Source: Affinirhizobium lemnae
GTDB taxonomy: Bacteria; Pseudomonadota; Alphaproteobacteria; Rhizobiales; Rhizobiaceae
DNA: 61,409 nt
Reading direction: 5' to 3'
NCBI RefSeq assembly: GCF_022968395.1
Contig: NZ_JALJQZ010000024.1
Span: 1-61,409, forward strand
Both the position numbers and the translations under genes were made by a program. Under the pieces are notes generated by a model, which was not told the origin of the DNA, did not search any database, and saw nothing but the letters and a program-made list of their open reading frames with translations. Positions 32,548-41,743 of this stretch are shown here, piece after piece; position 1 is the stretch's first letter, and each line of letters begins with the position of its first letter.

Positions 32548-33258
32548 ATGACGATGTCGAAACCTGTATCGGGCATGGTGGTGACGGATGTCTCCGCCTT
32601 CGCCAAATCCATCCGCAAGGAGCTTCTGGCGCGTGAGACCGGACCTGATCATAAGCCGGTCAGCCATCTGGAGCTTCTCAACATTCTGGCTCGCAGCGCA
32701 GGCTTCCGGAATTTCCAGCACTTGAAAGCATCGGACCGAAAAGTGGACACCGGTTTTCGGGCAATCCGATGCGAGGAAGAAGCATCGTGCCGTGTTGCCG
32801 AAACCCGTCTTGATGCGCGCGAGACGTTAGAGCCGGAACCCGTCGATCACCGCAAGATCGAGCAGATCCTGCGCTGTTTCGATGCGAGCGGCGTGCTTTT
32901 GCGCTGGCCGAAAAAGACCTCGCAACAACGGCTGGCACTGTGGTGGTGCTGGGCGGCGATGCCATCCAGACGGGATCTGACCGAGCCGGAGGTCAATGTA
33001 GTCCTGAAAGCGTTGAATGGCTTTGGGGATCACGTGCTGATGCGCCGCGAGATGATCGACTGGGGTATGATGACCCGCTCGCTGGACTGCAAGGTCTATC
33101 GCCGGGTCGAAACAAAACCGCCCGCGGAAGCGGCAAGCCTGATTGCCCGCCTGAAGGAGCGCAAGCGGGCAGGGATTGTTCCAAGACCATCAGGCCGCGA
33201 ACAGTTCAGACTGGCCCGGATGCAGGCTCCGCCAGCCGCTTCTCCCATATCGCCTTGA
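32548..33258 (+). CDS. DUF2087-domain protein with an in-frame palindrome
   Basis: The 236-residue protein has an N-terminal helical part (VSAFAKSIRKELL, LELLNILARSAGFRNFQHLK) and a C-terminal DUF2087-like domain (LLRWPKKTSQQRLALWWCWA, LTEPEVNVVLKAL, FGDHVLMRREMIDWGMMTR, DCKVYRRVE). Codons for residues 61-75 come from a 45-bp palindromic repeat inserted without breaking the frame. The DUF2087 domain is often found in regulators, but this role is unproven here. Its 3' end overlaps the converging GST gene by 53 bases. ATG at 32548 or 32554. Confidence 0.8.
   Translation: MTMSKPVSGMVVTDVSAFAKSIRKELLARETGPDHKPVSHLELLNILARSAGFRNFQHLKASDRKVDTGFRAIRCEEEASCRVAETRLDARETLEPEPVDHRKIEQILRCFDASGVLLRWPKKTSQQRLALWWCWAAMPSRRDLTEPEVNVVLKALNGFGDHVLMRREMIDWGMMTRSLDCKVYRRVETKPPAEAASLIARLKERKRAGIVPRPSGREQFRLARMQAPPAASPISP
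32728..32772. repeat. 45-bp palindromic element inside a coding region
   Basis: Arms GCATCGGA and TCCGATGC bound a palindrome with inner matching CCGAAAA / TTTTCGG. It is exactly 15 codons long and in frame with the DUF2087 gene. Very similar palindromes are common in rhizobial intergenic DNA. Confidence 0.8.
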
Positions 33259-33871
33259 AGGCGGGGCGGGCCTGCGCCCACTCCAGCCAGCCTTTGAGGG
33301 CAGGGCGGGTCTCGAACAGAGGTGCGTAGGGTTGAGCATAGCGCACGATTTCAGCCACGTTGATATCGGCCGCGGTGAAGCGCTCGCCCACCATCCAAGT
33401 CCTGGCTTTCAGGTGCTTTTCCAGCACGTCGAAGGAGCGGGTAAGTGCCGCAGCGGCAGCTTCCATCGTCGCCTTTGTCTCGTCCGTCTGCTTACCGAGC
33501 GAAGCATAGGAAATCTTCAGGGCCGTCGTCTCAATTTCCGTGGCAACGAACAGCGACCATTGCATCATCGCCGCATCTTCAGCGACATCGCGAGGGCCAA
33601 GATCACCGCCGTATTTCTTGGCGAGATAAAGCGTGATGGCGAGCGATTCATGGACTTTGACATCTCCGTCTTCCATGGACGGGATGGTGCCCATCGGGTT
33701 TACAGAGAGAAAGGCTTCAGACTGGGTATTGATCGGCGCATCGGAGCCAAGCGGGTTTTCCAGTCTCTTGGCCTGCACCACCGGAATATGCTCGAACGGG
33801 ATCCCGAGTTCTGTCAGAAGCCAGAGCGGGCGCGTGGCGCGCGAACGGTAGGAGCCGTATAGTTTGATCAT
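33206..33871 (-). CDS. Glutathione S-transferase family protein (2)
   Basis: The 221-residue protein starts MIKLYGSYRSRATRPLWLL, a typical GST N-terminal strand with the catalytic-site Ser/Arg loop. NPMGTIPSMEDGD (cis-Pro) and VHESLAITLYLA (glutathione gamma-Glu site) follow. The C-terminal domain has GERFTAADINVAEIV. It resembles alpha-proteobacterial GSTs of unknown substrate. The ATG at 33871 fits the family; TTG at 33880 is an alternative. Its 3' end overlaps the DUF2087 gene tail-to-tail. Confidence 0.9.
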   Translation of the reverse strand: MIKLYGSYRSRATRPLWLLTELGIPFEHIPVVQAKRLENPLGSDAPINTQSEAFLSVNPMGTIPSMEDGDVKVHESLAITLYLAKKYGGDLGPRDVAEDAAMMQWSLFVATEIETTALKISYASLGKQTDETKATMEAAAAALTRSFDVLEKHLKARTWMVGERFTAADINVAEIVRYAQPYAPLFETRPALKGWLEWAQARPAFKAIWEKRLAEPASGPV

Positions 33872-33981
33872 GTCTTGCAATCCCTTCTGATCGTGCCCAC
33901 TGATCGTGGTGGTCGCAGAGTAGGGAGGGCCGAGGTTGGAGAAAAGCTCAATCCCCGTGAACTGGCCATGATATTTTTAGA

Positions 33982-35370
33982 TCAACCACTCCGATTGTTC
34001 ATGATCGTCAGGTGCTTGTATGCGCTGCTGCCGGCAACGAGATCGCCTGTTGCTGCATCGTGCCAGCGATACCCGATGATGGCGCCCTTGGGCGTCTTCT
34101 CGAACAGATTGTTGGCTATGCTCGCTTGTCCGGCCTCTTCCACCACGGAAACGGCCATGCCCGTTTGCGCCTCGCGGATGATGTTGCCGGTGACCAGCAC
34201 ATTGCGCAGATAGGCGCCCCAGCCCGCCAGAAGCCCGAAGCGTGCCACGCGCTCCACCACATTGGCCGAAATCACGGCGTCTGCCTCCGCCGCAATACCA
34301 TAGCCGAAGCCGACGCTGTCATGCACGTAAGGGCCGGTATCCCGGATATTGCGCACGATATTGCTGGAGATGACACCCAGCCTGCCGCCGGAATCGAAGT
34401 TCACGACGGAAATGCCGTTCGCGCCGCCATCCACCAGATTGCCGCTGACGAGCGCTCCTTCGAAGCCGAACTCGGAATAGATCGCGGTTTCGCCGGAGTT
34501 GAGACATTGGTTGTTGGTGATCTGCACATTGGAAGCTGCATTGGCGCGAATGGCCGTGAATGCGCTGTCTGCAATGTGGTTGCCGCTGACGAGCACATCA
34601 TCGGCGCGGTAGAGGTTGATCGCATTGCCAAAGGGGCCGGTGCCGCCATAGTCGGCCCTTGTTTGCAAGATCCTGTTGCCGGTCACCAAGGTGCGGTCGG
34701 ACCCTTTGACCGTTCGGTGAACCAGGATGCCGCCATTGCCGCAGTTCGTAACCTCATTGTCGGTCATGGCACTGTTGGTGCCATCGACGGCCAGAACACC
34801 GTATTCCGCCACATTGCCAATGCGGCTGCGGCGAAGCGTGGCGCGGCATCCCTCCATATAAATACCGCTGAGACGGGAGCCTGAAAATTCGCAATCCTCG
34901 ATCACTAGGTCGTTGACCGATTGCGCGGAAAACAGAGCCTTCGCCTCGGCGCCAAGCGGCAGGTTGGCGCCATCGATGACAAGGCTGGAAAGGCTGAGGC
35001 GTTTCAGCCCGCGCGCGCGCAGAAAATGACTGCCGCCGGTGAAGACGATGCGGCTGGAACCGGCAATGCCGGTCAGTCGCGTATTCTCCGGAAGATCCAG
35101 CTGCGAGAGAGGATAGGTGCCAGGCGGCAGGAATACCGGCATATCGCGCGCTGCCGCCTTGCGCAGAAGATCGCTGAGGTAAACAGCGCTTGAGCGAGAA
35201 GCGTCCGCTACTACACCAAAGCGGCCGGGATCAATCGTGCCGCGAAGCTCAGGTTTCGTCTCCGGGCGTGATGCAGCGAGGGAAGAAGAGGGGCGAATCA
35301 TAACCGTGCCAGCGGCCGCACCCAACAGGAAAAAGTCTCGGCGTGACAAAGACTTAATAAAGTTCATCAT
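33982..35370 (-). CDS. Tat-exported parallel beta-helix repeat protein (TIGR03808-like)
   Basis: The 462-residue protein begins MMNFIKSLSRRDFFLLGAAA with a clear twin-arginine signal (SRRDFF). The rest is a right-handed beta-helix with many short repeats such as VTGNRILQ, VSGNHIAD and ISANVVER, each about 22 residues and rich in G and N. This matches the 'twin-arg-translocated repeat protein' family of rhizobia. Such folds often bind or cleave polysaccharide, but no catalytic residues are evident. It is a single gene facing away from the diguanylate cyclase. The start at 35370 is preferred over 35391. Confidence 0.88.
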   Translation of the reverse strand: MMNFIKSLSRRDFFLLGAAAGTVMIRPSSSLAASRPETKPELRGTIDPGRFGVVADASRSSAVYLSDLLRKAAARDMPVFLPPGTYPLSQLDLPENTRLTGIAGSSRIVFTGGSHFLRARGLKRLSLSSLVIDGANLPLGAEAKALFSAQSVNDLVIEDCEFSGSRLSGIYMEGCRATLRRSRIGNVAEYGVLAVDGTNSAMTDNEVTNCGNGGILVHRTVKGSDRTLVTGNRILQTRADYGGTGPFGNAINLYRADDVLVSGNHIADSAFTAIRANAASNVQITNNQCLNSGETAIYSEFGFEGALVSGNLVDGGANGISVVNFDSGGRLGVISSNIVRNIRDTGPYVHDSVGFGYGIAAEADAVISANVVERVARFGLLAGWGAYLRNVLVTGNIIREAQTGMAVSVVEEAGQASIANNLFEKTPKGAIIGYRWHDAATGDLVAGSSAYKHLTIMNNRSG

Positions 35371-35578
35371 GATGCGCTCATTGATCGGCATCCGTCACTG
35401 TATCGGATTGACGCACCGGTTTCACCCCGATCCGGCACAAATGGAAATCTCGTCGTTTTGCGCTGTGCAAGTTAAGCAAGGGTAAGGGATTCTACCCCAT
35501 TATTCACACTGTTGCACCTACGCGTGCATAGTTCGGGAGTTATGTCTGCCAGCAGCGGGAAAGTGGTGGAGCCCGGAT

Positions 35579-37153
35579 ATGTCGAATGTGCGCGGGAAGA
35601 GATTGCTTATGACAGATACTTTGGCTGGTGGCGGTTCTTCACCGTCGCTGGATGATCCCCTGCAGGAACTGAAACAACGTCTTATCCGGATCTCGACACT
35701 GTTTTCACCGGAGGATGGACAGTCGACCGTTTTCCAGACGTTCGATGCCCGCTCGCTGCTGGATCAGTTTTCAGAAGAAGTGCATATGACCGACCGGCTG
35801 GGCCGATTGATATTTGCCAATTCGGCGGCCATGGCGCGTATACGCACCTGCGCGCCGCTGACCTTGACCGCCGAGAACATCTATTGCGATGAGGTCGAAG
35901 CACGCTTCCTGCTGGAGCAGGAATTGATGGCGCGCGGCACGGTGGACGAACGCGAGGAGGTTATTGCCGAACCGGATGGTCGAAAGATCTGGTTGCTCAC
36001 CACCCGCACGCCGCTTCGTAACGATGAAGGTCAGGTCGTTGGTCTGATGGTTATGTCCCGCGACATTACGGAACGCAAGCAGCATGACGAAATTCGTCAG
36101 TCCTATGCGCAGACGCTGGAGATGATTGCCCGAGGCAAGCCACTTCGTGACATTCTGGAACGCATCTGCCTGATGGTGCAGCAGCCTTTGTCGGGCATCT
36201 ACGCGTCCATTCTTCTGTTCGAGGAGGAGACTGCCACCTTGCGGCACGGTGCTGCGCCAAGCCTTCCGGATGCCTATACCCGGATCGTCGATGGCATCCA
36301 GATCGGGCCACGCGTTGGCTCCTGCGGAACGGCTGCCTGGCGTCGGGAGGCCGTCATCGTCCGCGATATCCAGTCCGATCCTCTGTGGAGCGACTTCAAG
36401 GAACTGGCGGGCGCCTTCGATTTGCACTCCTGCTGGTCGACACCGCTTCTGGGCGCGGACGGAGCGGTGCTCGGCACGTTTGCCCTCTATTCGCAAACCG
36501 TTCGCGAACCGAGCGATGCTGAGATCAGGATGACGAGCCTCGCCTCGGATCTCGCGGGTATCGCCATAGAACGTGCGCGCACCGAACAGAAGATCCGTTT
36601 CATGGCGCACCACGATCCGCTCACCGGCCTGCCGAACCGGGCTATGTTCTGGCCGCAATTCAGCCGGGCGCTTGCACAGGCCGCACGCGAAAATCGCAAG
36701 ATCACCGTCGCTTATATCGATCTCGACAATTTCAAACAGATCAATGACGGACTCGGCCATGCGGTGGGAGACGAGGTCCTGAAGGTGATTTCGCACAGGC
36801 TGATCGAGTCGATCCGCTCCACGGATCTCGCAGTCAGGCTGGGCGGCGATGAATTCGCGATCGTCTTCAGCAATCCCATGCAGGATGAGGCGCATGTCCT
36901 GCGGCGGCTGGATGATATCCGCAGGCTCATGGCGGCTCCCATAGAACTGGAGGGTCACAGCATCCATGCGACGTCCAGCATGGGTGTAGCCTTCTTTCCA
37001 AAGGATGGAACAACCCCCGAGGAGCTTCTTGCGCGTGCCGATGCGGCCATGTACGAGGCCAAGGCCGGAGGGCGCGATAAGCTGGAGGTCGCCCCAATGA
37101 CCCGTATCGTCTCCGGGCGCTCGCTTCTGGCAGAAGCCTGTCCGGCCGAGTGA
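35579..37153 (+). CDS. PAS-GAF-GGDEF diguanylate cyclase
   Basis: The 524-residue protein has a PAS-like domain (HMTDRLGRLIFANSAAMARI, about residues 69-88, then MVMSRDITERK), a GAF domain (IYASILLFEEETATLRHGAA; IGPRVGSCGTAAWRREAVIV) and a C-terminal GGDEF domain with canonical LGGDEFAIVF. The motif RSTD, five residues before GGDEF, is an intact inhibitory c-di-GMP site. It should make c-di-GMP from GTP with product inhibition, controlled by signals through PAS and GAF. No membrane segments are seen. ATG at 35579 follows GGAG; ATG at 35609 is possible. Confidence 0.92.
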   Translation: MSNVRGKRLLMTDTLAGGGSSPSLDDPLQELKQRLIRISTLFSPEDGQSTVFQTFDARSLLDQFSEEVHMTDRLGRLIFANSAAMARIRTCAPLTLTAENIYCDEVEARFLLEQELMARGTVDEREEVIAEPDGRKIWLLTTRTPLRNDEGQVVGLMVMSRDITERKQHDEIRQSYAQTLEMIARGKPLRDILERICLMVQQPLSGIYASILLFEEETATLRHGAAPSLPDAYTRIVDGIQIGPRVGSCGTAAWRREAVIVRDIQSDPLWSDFKELAGAFDLHSCWSTPLLGADGAVLGTFALYSQTVREPSDAEIRMTSLASDLAGIAIERARTEQKIRFMAHHDPLTGLPNRAMFWPQFSRALAQAARENRKITVAYIDLDNFKQINDGLGHAVGDEVLKVISHRLIESIRSTDLAVRLGGDEFAIVFSNPMQDEAHVLRRLDDIRRLMAAPIELEGHSIHATSSMGVAFFPKDGTTPEELLARADAAMYEAKAGGRDKLEVAPMTRIVSGRSLLAEACPAE

Positions 37154-37187
37154 GCGGCTTCCCGTGGCCGCTCTCCGCCATCCTGGT

Positions 37188-38204
37188 TTAGGTCAAAGCA
37201 GTATCGTGAACTTGTGCGCCGATGGCACCGAAGAGTGCTGCATCCTCGCCAAGTTCCGCGTTGGGCGTGGTCAGCAGCTTGTCGCCGTAAAAGACGGAAT
37301 TTGCTCCGGCAACCAGGCAAAGGATCTGCGCTTCCCGGTTCAGGCTGGAGCGTCCGGCGGACAGGCGGACCGTGGACGTCGGCATCACGATTCGTGCCGT
37401 TGCCACCATGCGCACCAGTTCAAGCGGATCGATAGGCGTGCGATGCCCGAGCGGCGTGCCTTCGACCGGCACCAGCGCATTGATCGGAACGCTTTCGGGA
37501 TGCGGGTTCATCGTTGAGAGAACATGCAACATGGAGGCACGGTCGCGCAGGCTCTCTCCCATGCCGATTATACCGCCGCAGCAGAGATCTATGCCGTAGG
37601 AGCGAACGGTTGCCAGCGTCTCCAGCCGGTCTTCATAAGTGCGGGTGGTGATGATCTCGCCGTAGAATTCCGGGCTTGTATCGAGATTGTGGTTATAGGC
37701 TGTCAGTCCTGCTGCGGCCAGCCTTGCCGCATGGTGGGGCTTCAGCATGCCAAGCGTGACGCAGGCCTCCATTCCGAGATCGCGCACGCCTTCCACCATC
37801 TGCACCACGGCGTCGAACTCCTTGCCGTCGCGAACCTCGCGCCAGGCAGCCCCCATGCAGAAGCGTTCGGCACCCGCCGCCTTCGCCTTGGCTGCAAGGC
37901 CGATCACCGTGGCCGGGTCCATCAGCCGGTCCTTGGTCAGGTCCACCTCGCGATGATGGGCCGACTGCGGACAATAGGCACAGTTTTCTGGGCAGCCACC
38001 GGTCTTGATTGAAAGCAGGCTCGCCTTTTGCACCTTGTTGGGGTCGTGATGCTCGCGGTGAACGGCATTGGCGCGACCGAGCAGTTCCAGCAGGGGCAGT
38101 TGGTGCACAGCCAGGATTTCATCCACCGTCCAGTCCACCTGGGTGTCAAGGGAAGCTACCTTTGATGTCTCCTTGCCGTTCCTGACCATGCCACAATCCA
38201 TCAC
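37188..38204 (-). CDS. bioB: Biotin synthase
   Basis: The 338-residue radical-SAM enzyme inserts sulfur into dethiobiotin. The 4Fe-4S/SAM cluster motif CPENCAYC is within [18 protein letters not shown]. The 2Fe-2S ligands and Arg lie further on ([37 protein letters not shown]). It stands alone without bioFDA. Two BioR-type boxes lie upstream, so expression should respond to biotin through the GntR-family BioR. It is convergent with the diguanylate cyclase. Confidence 0.96.
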   Translation of the reverse strand: MMDCGMVRNGKETSKVASLDTQVDWTVDEILAVHQLPLLELLGRANAVHREHHDPNKVQKASLLSIKTGGCPENCAYCPQSAHHREVDLTKDRLMDPATVIGLAAKAKAAGAERFCMGAAWREVRDGKEFDAVVQMVEGVRDLGMEACVTLGMLKPHHAARLAAAGLTAYNHNLDTSPEFYGEIITTRTYEDRLETLATVRSYGIDLCCGGIIGMGESLRDRASMLHVLSTMNPHPESVPINALVPVEGTPLGHRTPIDPLELVRMVATARIVMPTSTVRLSAGRSSLNREAQILCLVAGANSVFYGDKLLTTPNAELGEDAALFGAIGAQVHDTALT

Positions 38205-38213
38205 GTCACCTTT

Positions 38214-38223
38214 TTATCTATAA
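38214..38223. promoter_or_regulatory. BioR box, proximal
   Basis: TTATCTATAA lies 10 bases upstream of the bioB start. It matches the alpha-proteobacterial BioR palindrome (TTATMKATAA), known from comparative genomics and Agrobacterium work. Confidence 0.85.
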
Positions 38224-38317
38224 TTTTGAAACAGAGTGACGCATACAGTCACAAAAATCTCGTTGCCGCAACCTTCTGTGGATGTGATTCCAGATGTTTA
38301 CGGTGCAGGGTTCAATT

Positions 38318-38327
38318 TTATAGATAA
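38318..38327. promoter_or_regulatory. BioR box, distal
   Basis: TTATAGATAA, the same palindrome in mirrored form, lies about 114 bases upstream of bioB. Two spaced boxes could allow looping or control of a second start site. Confidence 0.75.
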
Positions 38328-38370
38328 TTTTGTGTTGGATAAACAAAGGCGATGAGGATGATTGCGAAAT

Positions 38371-38907
38371 TCAATCCTGATCGGAAAGCTGCGAGATCTG
38401 GTCGAAGCGGTCGATGAAACGTTCGAAAAGGGCACCGAAGACGTGACGTTCTTCCGGGCTCCAGTCCTCCAGAACCTGTTCGATCATGTCCTGTTTGACA
38501 TTGCGCAGTTCTGAGAGAAGGGCTTCGCCCGCATCTGTGATCTGGATGAGCGAGCGCCGCCCGTCTTCCTGGCAGGCGTCACGGCGCAAGATGCCGCGCG
38601 CAACCAGTTCCGCCACCAGCCGACTACCGCGCGAGGCATCCAGCCGCATTGCATCGGCAATCGCGCCGACGGTCACCGGCTGCTGGTCAGCGCGCAGGCG
38701 CCGCACGACATCGAGAATATCCAGTTGCGAAAGTTCAAGTCCCGGTGCTGCCCGCGCAATGGCCAGACGGCTGATGACACGGCGACCCATCATCACCCGC
38801 ATGCGCGTCATCGTATCGCCGATGCGCTGCACATCGGGGTAGGCCTGTTCCGCGTTTCGAAGTCTGAGCTGATCCTTCGTCATCGCGAAGCCGTATACCA
38901 AATGCAT
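38371..38907 (-). CDS. MarR-family transcriptional regulator
   Basis: The 178-residue protein carries a MarR winged helix-turn-helix: LELSQLDILDVVRRL, VTVGAIADAMRLDASRGSRL (recognition helix) and GILRRDACQEDGRRSLIQIT (wing). It is divergently transcribed from an EmrB-like efflux pump, 90 bases apart. That suggests it represses the pump until a toxic ligand binds. The gap contains ATGCAT-rich repeats (38903-38930) that may be its operator. ATG at 38883 is an alternative start; neither has a strong ribosome site. Confidence 0.88.
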   Translation of the reverse strand: MHLVYGFAMTKDQLRLRNAEQAYPDVQRIGDTMTRMRVMMGRRVISRLAIARAAPGLELSQLDILDVVRRLRADQQPVTVGAIADAMRLDASRGSRLVAELVARGILRRDACQEDGRRSLIQITDAGEALLSELRNVKQDMIEQVLEDWSPEERHVFGALFERFIDRFDQISQLSDQD

Positions 38908-38997
38908 GTTTCATTCAAGCATATGCATAGAACATGCGTTTGACGTTGACAATTATGTGCGTTCAGCACATGAATTGCCAAAATTCAGGATCAGCTC

Positions 38998-40512
38998 ATG
39001 GATATGCCCTCCCGCCCGGCCGAACCGATGGCCAGCCCTCTGGTGACCAGTCACGCCCGTCGGCTTGTCATCTTCCTCTTTCTGCTCACTGCCATGTTCA
39101 TGGCAACGCTCGACAACCAGATCGTGTCGACTGCCCTGCCGACGATCGTGGGCGAGTTTGGCGGGCTGGAAAGGTTCGGCTGGGTGGGGTCTGCATTTCT
39201 GCTGGCCACCAGCGCCGTCATGCCAGTCTATGGCAAGCTGGGCGACCTGTTCGGCCGCAAATATGTGATGATCGGCGCTGTCACCCTGTTCACCATCGGG
39301 TCTCTGCTCTGCGGTCTCGCCTGGTCGATGAATTCCCTCATCGCAGCGCGTGTGTTCCAGGGGCTGGGCGGCGGTGGCATCATGGTCTCCATCTTCGCCA
39401 TCAATGCCGATCTGTTCGAGCCGCGGGAGAGGGCGCGTTACCAGAGTTATTCCAGCCTCGTCATCATGGCCTCGGGCAGTCTCGGGCCACTGATCGGCGG
39501 CACCATGAGCGATCTTTTCGGCTGGCGCTCCATCTTCCTCATCAATTTGCCCATCGGCATCGTGGTTCTCGCGGGCCTCATCTTCCTGCTGCCGAACCGG
39601 CGTCCGAGCCGCCAGCCGAAGATCGATTATCTCGGTGCAATCCTGCTGGCAGTGGCCAGCACTTGCGTCGTGCTATTGACCGATGGGGTCTCGCTGTTTG
39701 GCTCTATTTTCTCACTGGGCAGTCTTGCTGTACTCGCGCTCGGCGTGGTCGCAGCCGTTACCTGGGTTATGGTGGAGCGGCGCGTCCCGGAACCCATTGT
39801 TCCGCTTCGCCTGTTCAAGGATTCGACCTTCTCGCTGTTCCTGATTGTCTCATTGATGACCGGTGGGGTGGCCATCGGCATGGTCAACTATTTCGCGCTG
39901 TTTTTGCAAACCACGACGGCGCTGTCGCCCACGCAGGCGGGACTGTTCTTCATCGCGGTCACGGGCGGTATCGTCATCGGCTCGCTCACGGCCGGTCGCC
40001 TCATCTCGATCACGGGGCGCTACAAGCCTTTCGTGGTGGCGGGCCTCGTGCTGAATGTCATTACGCTGCTGCTGTTCTCGCAATTGCATGCGGGAAGCTC
40101 GCTGGTCTTTGTTGGTATCATCATGTTGCTGCAGGGCCTGTCTGTCGGGCTTGGTCAGCAGGGGCCGATCATCGGCGTCCAGAACGCGACGCCACGCGCC
40201 GATGTGGGATCGGCAACCGGAGCCGTGACCTTGACCCGCATGGGTGGCGCGGCAATCGCGATCTCCGTCTATGGCGCGATCATCGCCTCGCACATGCATG
40301 GCGTCAGTATTCCTGGCGTCGAGAATGCGGCGGCCATTTCACCAGACCAGATGGCGAAGTTGCCGGACGCCACGCGTCAGGCCATCGCCAACGCCTATGC
40401 CAGTGCCTTCGAGCCGATGTTCCTCACGGCAGCGGGTTTTGCTTTGGTCGGCCTGATTGCGGCGCTGATGTTGAAGCCCATTCGCCTGCCGGTGGCAGAC
40501 AGAATAAAATGA
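38998..40512 (+). CDS. MFS multidrug efflux transporter, DHA2 (EmrB/QacA) type
   Basis: The 504-residue protein is hydrophobic with about 14 membrane segments. It has the DHA2 motifs LDNQIVSTALPTIVGEF (motif D1) and GKLGDLFGRKYVMI (motif A), plus RVFQGLGGGGIMVS (motif B). It should export drugs or toxic metabolites by proton antiport. Its divergent MarR neighbour is the probable regulator. TTGACG/TTGACA sequences at 38939-38951 may be its -35. No membrane-fusion partner (EmrA) adjoins. Confidence 0.93.
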   Translation: MDMPSRPAEPMASPLVTSHARRLVIFLFLLTAMFMATLDNQIVSTALPTIVGEFGGLERFGWVGSAFLLATSAVMPVYGKLGDLFGRKYVMIGAVTLFTIGSLLCGLAWSMNSLIAARVFQGLGGGGIMVSIFAINADLFEPRERARYQSYSSLVIMASGSLGPLIGGTMSDLFGWRSIFLINLPIGIVVLAGLIFLLPNRRPSRQPKIDYLGAILLAVASTCVVLLTDGVSLFGSIFSLGSLAVLALGVVAAVTWVMVERRVPEPIVPLRLFKDSTFSLFLIVSLMTGGVAIGMVNYFALFLQTTTALSPTQAGLFFIAVTGGIVIGSLTAGRLISITGRYKPFVVAGLVLNVITLLLFSQLHAGSSLVFVGIIMLLQGLSVGLGQQGPIIGVQNATPRADVGSATGAVTLTRMGGAAIAISVYGAIIASHMHGVSIPGVENAAAISPDQMAKLPDATRQAIANAYASAFEPMFLTAAGFALVGLIAALMLKPIRLPVADRIK

Positions 40513-40551
40513 TCCCTTTCAAAGGTAGGATTTCTGCCTATCTTCAAGGGC

Positions 40552-41562
40552 ATGAAACCAGAGGCGCTGCTGCATCCCACGCCCGCCGGGCTCTTTTGCC
40601 CGCTCGGTAAGTTCCACGTCGATCCCGTGCGCCCTGTTGAGCGGGCGCTCATCACGCATGGTCATTCCGATCACGCGCGCGCAGGCCACGGCAAGGTGCT
40701 GGCGACACGCCAGACGCTGGATATCATGGCGTTGCGCTATGGCGAGGATTTCACCCGCAGCGAACAGGCGGCCGAGTGGGGCGAGGTGATCGATGTCGAT
40801 GGCGTATCGGTCCATTTTCATCCCGCAGGTCACGTGCTGGGATCGGCTCAGATCGCCATTGAACGGGATGGCCTGCGCATCGTGGTATCCGGCGATTACA
40901 AGCGCGGGGTCGATCCGACCTGCGCGCCCTTCCAGCCGGTGCCCTGCGATGTCTTCATTACGGAAGCCACCTTCGGCCTGCCGGTTTTTCATCACCCCGA
41001 TCCCAAGGCGGAAACGCGCAAACTGCTGGCCTCCATTCGCCAGTTTCCGGAGCGTACGCATCTGGTAGGCGCCTATTCGCTTGGCAAGGCACAGCGTGTC
41101 ATCCGCCTCATCCGCGATTGCGGCTATGACAAAACCATCTTCATCCATGGCGCTTTGGCAAAGCTTTGCGACTACTATGTGAGCCAGGGCATCGAGCTTG
41201 GGGAACTGCGCCCGGCAACCATCGAGAAGAAAGATCCTTCTGCCTTTCATGGCGCCATCGTCGTCGGCCCGCCTTCGGCGTTTCAGGATCGCTGGGCGCG
41301 ACGTTTTAATGAGCCCCTGATTTCGTTTGCCTCCGGCTGGATGATGGTGCGCCAGCGCGCCAAGCAGGGGGGTGTGGAACTGCCGCTGGTCATTTCCGAT
41401 CACTGCGACTGGCCGGAGCTGCTTGAGACAATTCGGGAAATTTCCCCGCAGGAAGTGTGGGTCACGCATGGCCGGGAAGAGGCGCTGGTGCGCTGGTGCG
41501 AGCTTCAGGGCCTGCCTGCCAAGCCTCTGCATCTGGTTGGCTACGAAGACGAGGGGGATTGA
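40552..41562 (+). CDS. Ligase-associated DNA exonuclease (metallo-beta-lactamase fold)
   Basis: The 336-residue protein shows the beta-CASP/metallo-beta-lactamase metal motifs: ITHGHSDHARAGHG, HFHPAGHVLGSAQI, SGDYKRG and the C-terminal ISDHCDW. It matches the 'ligase-associated DNA damage response exonuclease' family, normally clustered with an ATP-dependent ligase, a helicase and the PdeM nuclease. Here only the ligase follows, across a palindromic repeat. It probably trims DNA ends before ligation. The ATG at 40552 opens with the family N-terminus (MKPEALLHPTPAGLFCP). Confidence 0.9.
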   Translation: MKPEALLHPTPAGLFCPLGKFHVDPVRPVERALITHGHSDHARAGHGKVLATRQTLDIMALRYGEDFTRSEQAAEWGEVIDVDGVSVHFHPAGHVLGSAQIAIERDGLRIVVSGDYKRGVDPTCAPFQPVPCDVFITEATFGLPVFHHPDPKAETRKLLASIRQFPERTHLVGAYSLGKAQRVIRLIRDCGYDKTIFIHGALAKLCDYYVSQGIELGELRPATIEKKDPSAFHGAIVVGPPSAFQDRWARRFNEPLISFASGWMMVRQRAKQGGVELPLVISDHCDWPELLETIREISPQEVWVTHGREEALVRWCELQGLPAKPLHLVGYEDEGD

Positions 41563-41590
41563 ACGTGGTGTTGACCATGGTGAAGGAAAA

Positions 41591-41718
41591 CCCCTCCCCA
41601 CCCTCCCCACAAGGGGGAGGGCTTAACCCAGTCGCACTGTCGCGGTTTAGTCGAAGCGAGCGCTTGCCGCGGGGTTTCTCCCCCCTTGTGGGGGAGATGC
41701 CCGGCAGGGCAGAGGGGG
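41591..41718. repeat. Dispersed palindromic intergenic repeat, copy 3
   Basis: Left part 41591-41621 contains CCCTCCCCACAAGGGGGAGGG as in copy 2. Right part 41677-41718 ends ATGCCCGGCAGGGCAGAGGG as in copy 1. It sits between exonuclease and ligase genes that are usually adjacent, so it is a mosaic insertion. Confidence 0.75.
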
Positions 41719-41743
41719 ACTTTCTTGTCGGAGCGTTACTCCC

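Noticed and set aside
35771..36967. 398-codon minus-strand frame
   Set aside because: Antisense to the PAS-GAF-GGDEF gene with canonical motifs.
38934..40610. 558-codon plus-strand frame overlapping the MFS gene
   Set aside because: Same strand, other frame; hydrophilic Arg/His/Cys-rich translation typical of a shadow, while the MFS frame has 14 membrane helices.
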